This document shows positions 59,299 to 64,000 of a stretch of DNA of 64,000 bases, piece by piece. Below the pieces are notes generated by a model, which saw only the letters and a program-made list of their open reading frames with translations, did no database searches and was not told the DNA's origin. Origin of the DNA: Viridothelium virens (taxonomy: Eukaryota; Ascomycota; Dothideomycetes; Trypetheliales; Trypetheliaceae); contig ML991791.1 of NCBI GenBank assembly GCA_010094025.1, positions 248,001-312,000 of the forward strand, written 5' to 3'. Made by a program: the position numbers and the translations under genes. Numbering within the stretch: position 1 is the first letter of the stretch; each line of letters begins with the position of its first letter.

Positions 59299-61243
59299 TT
59301 ATTTGATCTCGCTCCAGCCTCTACTATCCTCTCCGCCATGCACCATAACACTCTCTCCTATCTCCCCCTTGTCCTTCATGCCCTTCCTCACCTCCACAGC
59401 CTTCTTCAGCGCATCCTCGAAAACTACAACAAACCGCCTCACATCCACAAACGTATTGTACATCGGCGCCGGCGCCACGCGAATCACATCCGGCCTCCGC
59501 TCATCCACCACGCAGCCCTCCTCCTCCAGCACCTCCATCACGGGATCCAGCAACCCCTCCGCCAGCAGCACACTCAACTGCGCGCCCCTCTGCTCCGGCA
59601 CCCTCGGCGTAATCACCCCAAACCACCTCCCCTCCACCACACTCAGCCCGATCCCTCCCCCCTCCCCCTCCCCCTCCCCCTCCATCCCCTGCACAAACCC
59701 CTCCCTCGCACTCAGCAACTCCTCCAACCAACCCGTCAAGCGCACGCTCTTCGCCCTCAGCGCCGCCATGTCCGTCTTGCCGAACACCGCCAGCGACGCC
59801 TGCACGCTTGTCAGGTCCAGCACCGACGGGTTGCTCAGCTGCCACCCCGCGGCGCCCGGGATCGGCTCGAAGCGGTTCGTCATGCTGAAGCGGGAGGTCT
59901 TGCTGCTGCCCCACCAGCCGGCGAGGCGCGTTAGGTGGCCGGAGCGTTGCTCGAGGGGGGTGCGTGGGAGCCAGGGGGGTGGTGCTAGGTTCGTCGTCGT
60001 CGCTGTTGCAGAGTCCGGATCGGCTGGAAGCTTGGAGGCGTCGTTGGGGTTCGATGTCGAGGCGGTGGATGAGGGGTTTGGGTTGGGCTGCGATGGTGCT
60101 GGGGTTGGAGAGTGGGGTTTTGGTTGAGAAGGAGGTGGAGGTTGAGACTGGAGCTGGGTGGGAGGGGAGACGGAGGAGTGGCGTCGGTGCACGAAGAGCC
60201 CGCCGCTACAGCCTGGGCCGCAATTTAGATACTTGTACATGCACCAGGCGGCGAAGTCGACGTCCCAGGCGTGCAGCTCGAGGGGCACGTTGCCGACGGC
60301 GTGGGCGAGGTCCCAGCCGATGGGGAGACCCATGGCGTGTACTTCTCTTGTGATGGTCGGAATGTCGAGGTATTGACCTGTGTAGAATTGAATACCTGGG
60401 AGCAGGACGAGCGCGGTGGTGTCAGCGTGCTGACGTATGGTGTCGAGGATGTGGGAGGTTGGGATGAGGGAAGTGCCCGCTGGCGGCTCAATGCAGATCA
60501 TGGATTCGGCGGGGTCACGATGATGATGTTTGAGGTGTGATTCGATGGCGTAGTGGTCGCTTGGAAATGCTTTACTTTCGATGATGATCTTGTGGCGATA
60601 GGGAGTAGGGCGGTAGAAGGTTGCGAGGAGGAGATGCAGGTTCGCGGTCAGGGTTTGCATGACGGCGACTTCGTTGACATGCGCTCCAACGAGCTTGGAC
60701 ATTCCACTCGTCACTGCATCATCGACGTGGAGCCATGGGAGAAGAGGAGAATCGGTGATAGGCTTGAAATGCCCGTAGACGCCTTTGGTGGCCCAGGTGG
60801 AGAGATATTGAGAGAGGTAGGTAGACGTGAGACGAGGCTGAAGACCAAGCGAGTTGCCGCAGAGGTACGTGGAGGGTATGGACGAGCCATCTTCTTCGAC
60901 AGATTTCTCTAAGTAACAATCAGAGAACGATCATGGAATAGAACGGAGGACGAGACGAATATATCTGGATGAAGGCATAGCAAACGCAGCTTCAATACCT
61001 GTGTATGAATCTTCTCTTCAAAATAATCAGGTCCGGAGACCGATTCTTAGAAATGGAAAATAATAGACACAAAAAGGTTGCGTAAGAATATTTTTACTGA
61101 TTTGCAGCCATTAAAGCTTACTTACGAAGTGTTTTGCGCTTCAAGTCCGCTCGAGACGGGATGATAAATTCTTCCCGCAGATGCCGAAGTGGATCGGCTT
61201 CATCAAGAGATTTAGCACGTTCACTTTCTGACAGGTATTCCAT
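59299..61243 (-). CDS. BNA5: Kynureninase with a low-complexity insertion
   Basis: Exons 61243-61126 and 60908-59299 (217-bp intron) give 575 residues, about 100 more than usual. Exon 1 reads MEYLSESERAKSLDEADPLR and FIIPSRADLKRKTL, and exon 2 continues QKSVEEDGSS ... TYLCGNSLGLQP. The PLP-binding block WCMYKYLNCGPG places the Schiff-base lysine at about 265, with WDLAHAVGNVPLELH upstream. Where the family goes almost directly from GLFVH to the AGWWG motif, this protein has about 75 extra Pro/Ser/Asn/Thr-rich residues (about 283-360). A second repeat, MEGEGEGEGGG, lies later. The enzyme cleaves 3-hydroxykynurenine to 3-hydroxyanthranilate in de novo NAD synthesis and tryptophan breakdown. The long intron may conceal a small exon. 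Confidence 0.92.
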
Positions 61244-61699
61244 AGTCACGAGTAAGAGTGAAAGAGTCTGATGTGTGATTCATAGTACCGCCTTCTTATA
61301 TTGTAGACACTGAAAAATGTTCGTTGACTATGACGTCGATAGGCTGTGGTCTAGAGCAATCACCGTCATGGATACTGTGATTGATAAAGTTTCTAAATTG
61401 TGCATTCCAGCAAGCTTGGCAATACTCTCACAGGATTGAGATATCATGTCGCTGGTCAGCTAAAACGTTGATAATGGTCTTTTGTTGGAAAGTTTTGGGG
61501 TTAGTTTTGGTCACTCTAGGGATAATGAGGTCTCTAGCTCTATAGATTAAGAAGCGAAATATTATATTTTTGAAATAGCTATTATAAAGATAATCTCCAA
61601 TCGCTCAATCAGCATTTACTATGCAAAGTAAGGAGTGATGTCGTTATGCTAAAAAATCCCCAACCCGCGCTATGCGATAATGGCATCAATTATAAATGC
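61244..61699. other. Intergenic, AT-rich
   Basis: About 455 bp, with a markedly AT-rich core at 61540-61700. It holds the kynureninase promoter. No other feature is seen. Confidence 0.45.
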
Positions 61700-62159
61700 T
61701 TAGTTGGAAGCTGAGGAAAGTCATGAATTAGCAATGCGAATGGTTTCGATCTCGTTTCGGCAGGGAAAGTATCTCAAACTTACCATTGCTGGCAACGTAG
61801 CAAACAACAGACCCAACCTCGACCGGGTTGTTAGGAGTGGCAAGCTCTGCGGGACTCGCCAAAGTGAAGGGAGCGCTGCCAATTTGAGTACCGTCGGCAT
61901 CTTTGTATGCCTGGCATTCGACCGTGTTGATGTCAATATTGGAAGAGCTGCCGTCGAAGATAATCTCGTAGGCGGAGGTATTGTCCACGTTGGTGAGCGT
62001 GTACAGTTGAAGGGGGGCCGGTTCGCCAATGATCTCGCCGTTAGGGCCGAGGCTACGGAAGGAGAGGCCAACTTCGCGGTAGACGTCGTCACGCTTGGTG
62101 GTAGGAGCAGCGCTGACAACAGCGGCGAGGAGAGTAGCGGCGATAGTGAAGTACTGCAT
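61700..62159 (-). CDS. Small secreted protein with Kex2-type site and tiny last exon
   Basis: Exons 62159-61784 and 61710-61700 (73-bp intron, GTAAGT...CTCAG with GCTAAT branch site) give 128 residues. A signal peptide MQYFTIAATLLAAVVSA is followed by APTTKRDD, with KR a likely Kex2 processing point. The mature protein has two cysteines (VECQAYK and VVCYVAS), suiting one disulfide, and N-glycosylation sequons (NTS, ending NASN). The last exon adds only 11 nucleotides, ending ...VASNASN. Without splicing, the frame runs 15 residues further into a basic tail, which is less convincing. No family is identified. It is a candidate effector or surface protein. Confidence 0.8.
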
Positions 62160-64000
62160 GTTGATTGCCGTGGAGTTGGTGGACGAAGTGATGAAGTTGG
62201 CAAAAGTATTAAATATTAAGATGACGAGAGTAGTGGTTTTGCTTGATTAATATTTCTGTGATGATGTGTGATGATGAATGCGATTTGCATGACAGGATAG
62301 GTCGTTTATATAGTTGATGTAGATCGAACAATAGTCGTCAAAACAAAGACCGATGTCAACGATGTCATATTCCCATTTTGGAATACCACGGCAGTGTCAG
62401 GCCGAAGGAACGGTGGTACCATCCGGAAGTAAAGAGCTTGACCTGATTTCACCTAGGCCTGGGCAAACACGAACTGCATAGCCGGCTTTTCTTACCTTGA
62501 GGGGTGAGTGATGTGGGGAAAGCCCTAAAGAGCAATGAATGGTACGCACCGGTACGTCTAAATCGCGAGGCGCGGGCCTGTGGTGCTATGTAACACGAGC
62601 TCGCTGGCAGATTTCGGGTGTAGTGCTGCTCTATTTTGGGCTTGCTTACAGCACGTGATGTCGTTCAGATCCACCTGCAAGTACTGTAGAACGACCATAG
62701 CACCTCAGCTTCGAAGATCTGATTCGTCTGTATACCGAATGCAGTAGGCAAGCAAACAGAAGGTGAGAGCATGTCTCCGATCCTATGTAACGTATCAGTG
62801 CTTTTGTTGATGCCAAAGGTAGTGATTATTGTTGACTGCCTCTATTTTCAACCTTTGAAGTTACCCTCAGGCGTTGAAGTGCATCATCTTCGTTGGCCTA
62901 AGTCAAGCGCTTCGGCAATTCTTTTTTTTTTTTTTTGCTTTCGGCCTTTGATTTTAACAAAGTTTCTGACATAATCAATTTTCACGAATGGGGCAGCTGG
63001 TGCCACAGGTTTAATGAACTGCATAGAGAGATACGGATATATTGGTGCATTCTTGGGATGATTGACACGCGCACTTCACCTGACTCCTTTGGGAAGTTTG
63101 GCCCCTTCCGACCCTTCGTTACGAACTACGAGTGCTGTGCTCTGTTAGTGTTTCTTAGATCGCAAAGCGACGGTCGTGTTCTCCTATTGAGATCCAACAA
63201 CAGTGCCACAGGCAAACATCTCTTTTCGTTCGTGCGCGTCTCTCTAGAAGACATTCGCCGGCCAAATCTATGGTACCTTAGTGATTGAGGCTCAAAGAGA
63301 TCTGTGCTCCTAAGTCCTGACATGAACAAGTACGGGCGGAGTGGATATGTAGTTCCAGGCATGATCCTGTGAAGAAAACTGTCGAACCCGTAAATGCTAG
63401 GCGTCATTTTTCTTGTGAACCTGGGAAGTTCTTTAAACTAGATTTCTTTTGACACCCTGAGATCAGGAGGTATAGGAAGAAGTCCGTTAGACAGAGGTTG
63501 AGTACGTCCGGGCTTACTACCGGTGGAGTCTAGGAAGGAGCTTTCACTATTGTACTTCAAATACTACTGCCCAACTAGGCAACATTTTTCTGGAGCGCTG
63601 CTCAACAATCAACATCAGTTTTTGGGGAGCGAGTTTCGCGTTGACGGCGAATGGAGAGCTTGCTAAACTAGCTCAGACGAACGTCGTGCCCAACAAATCT
63701 AGATTTGGGAAAAGCGACGATAAGGATCAAGCTTTAAGACAGAAGCTGGCGAGTATGACAGGCCAAATTCATGACAGCGGACTTGCGCAAGAACAGCAAA
63801 GTCGTCAGTTGCATGCAGATTACTGCAAAGGAGTGATTGATAATGAAGCCTGATGAGAGGTAGGGATGGAAATTCATAATAGATTCTTCCGAGCCAAACT
63901 AGCGATCACCGTTGACTTCGAGATAGCATGGCACGCTCAATCTGGTGAGGCCAATAACTCAGTCGCACCTTCGTGACATAGGCAATGCATGGAAGATGTG
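62160..64000. other. Terminal region, no firm gene
   Basis: The first 170 bp are the promoter of the small secreted protein. A poly-T run lies at 62920-62935. At about 63580-63853 (+) a frame opening after a CTAG acceptor reads FALTANGELAKLAQTNVV and later SDDKDQALRQKLASMTGQIH, ending CKGVIDNEA. It looks protein-like and could be a last exon, but it lacks an ATG and any recognised family. Confidence 0.35.

Overview
The window looks like nuclear DNA of a filamentous ascomycete (Pezizomycotina). Genes are split by short introns (about 44-116 bp, mostly GTRAGY...YAG), and the gene types are typical of that group: a Zn2Cys6 regulator, a HET-domain protein, pectin methylesterase, small secreted proteins and several fungus-only families. 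Gene content leans to a plant-associated or saprotrophic Dothideomycete- or Leotiomycete-like fungus, but this is an inference and the class cannot be fixed from sequence alone. No tRNA, rRNA, CRISPR array, long retroelement or virus-derived element was recognised.

Layout. 0.5-3 kb: a peroxisomal FAD amine oxidase and a convergent six-cysteine secreted protein. 3-10.5 kb: a gene-poor stretch with one Zn2Cys6 transcription factor and weak small-gene candidates. 10.5-14.6 kb: a PWWP-like/BTB-like protein, a NADAR-domain protein and a CCDC174-family protein. 16.3-21.4 kb: pectin methylesterase, a hotdog thioesterase, a decayed cytochrome P450 and an alpha/beta hydrolase. 21.7-27.9 kb: a decayed methyltransferase, then a 1,700-residue protein that fuses an array of three CbxX/CfxQ-type AAA modules to a HET domain. 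28-38 kb: an arm of a foldback MITE, homoserine dehydrogenase, a cysteine-containing fungal protein, poorly understood multi-exon candidates, and a complete 185-bp MITE. 39-47.5 kb: a DUF7918-like protein, a DUF2235 hydrolase, a PCI/CSN8-like protein and a PAQR receptor. 49.4-61.2 kb: phosphoglucomutase, an F-box protein, oligoribonuclease, DNA polymerase alpha and kynureninase. 61.7-62.2 kb: a second small secreted protein.

Most genes are unrelated housekeeping genes (replication, threonine/methionine and NAD precursor synthesis, sugar-phosphate metabolism). The section from about 18 to 38 kb is more accessory in character, with the HET fusion, two gene relics and both MITE copies. The AAA-array/HET fusion is the strongest candidate for an undescribed system: its architecture suggests a fungal immune or self/non-self switch in which an ATPase array controls a HET effector domain. 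A second unusual signal is a sharp change from C-ending to G-ending codons inside at least six unrelated genes.

Exon joins were worked out by hand from splice consensus, phase and family fit. Every joined coding sequence listed as a gene sums to a multiple of three, except the serine-rich gene at 35.5 kb, whose middle is unresolved.
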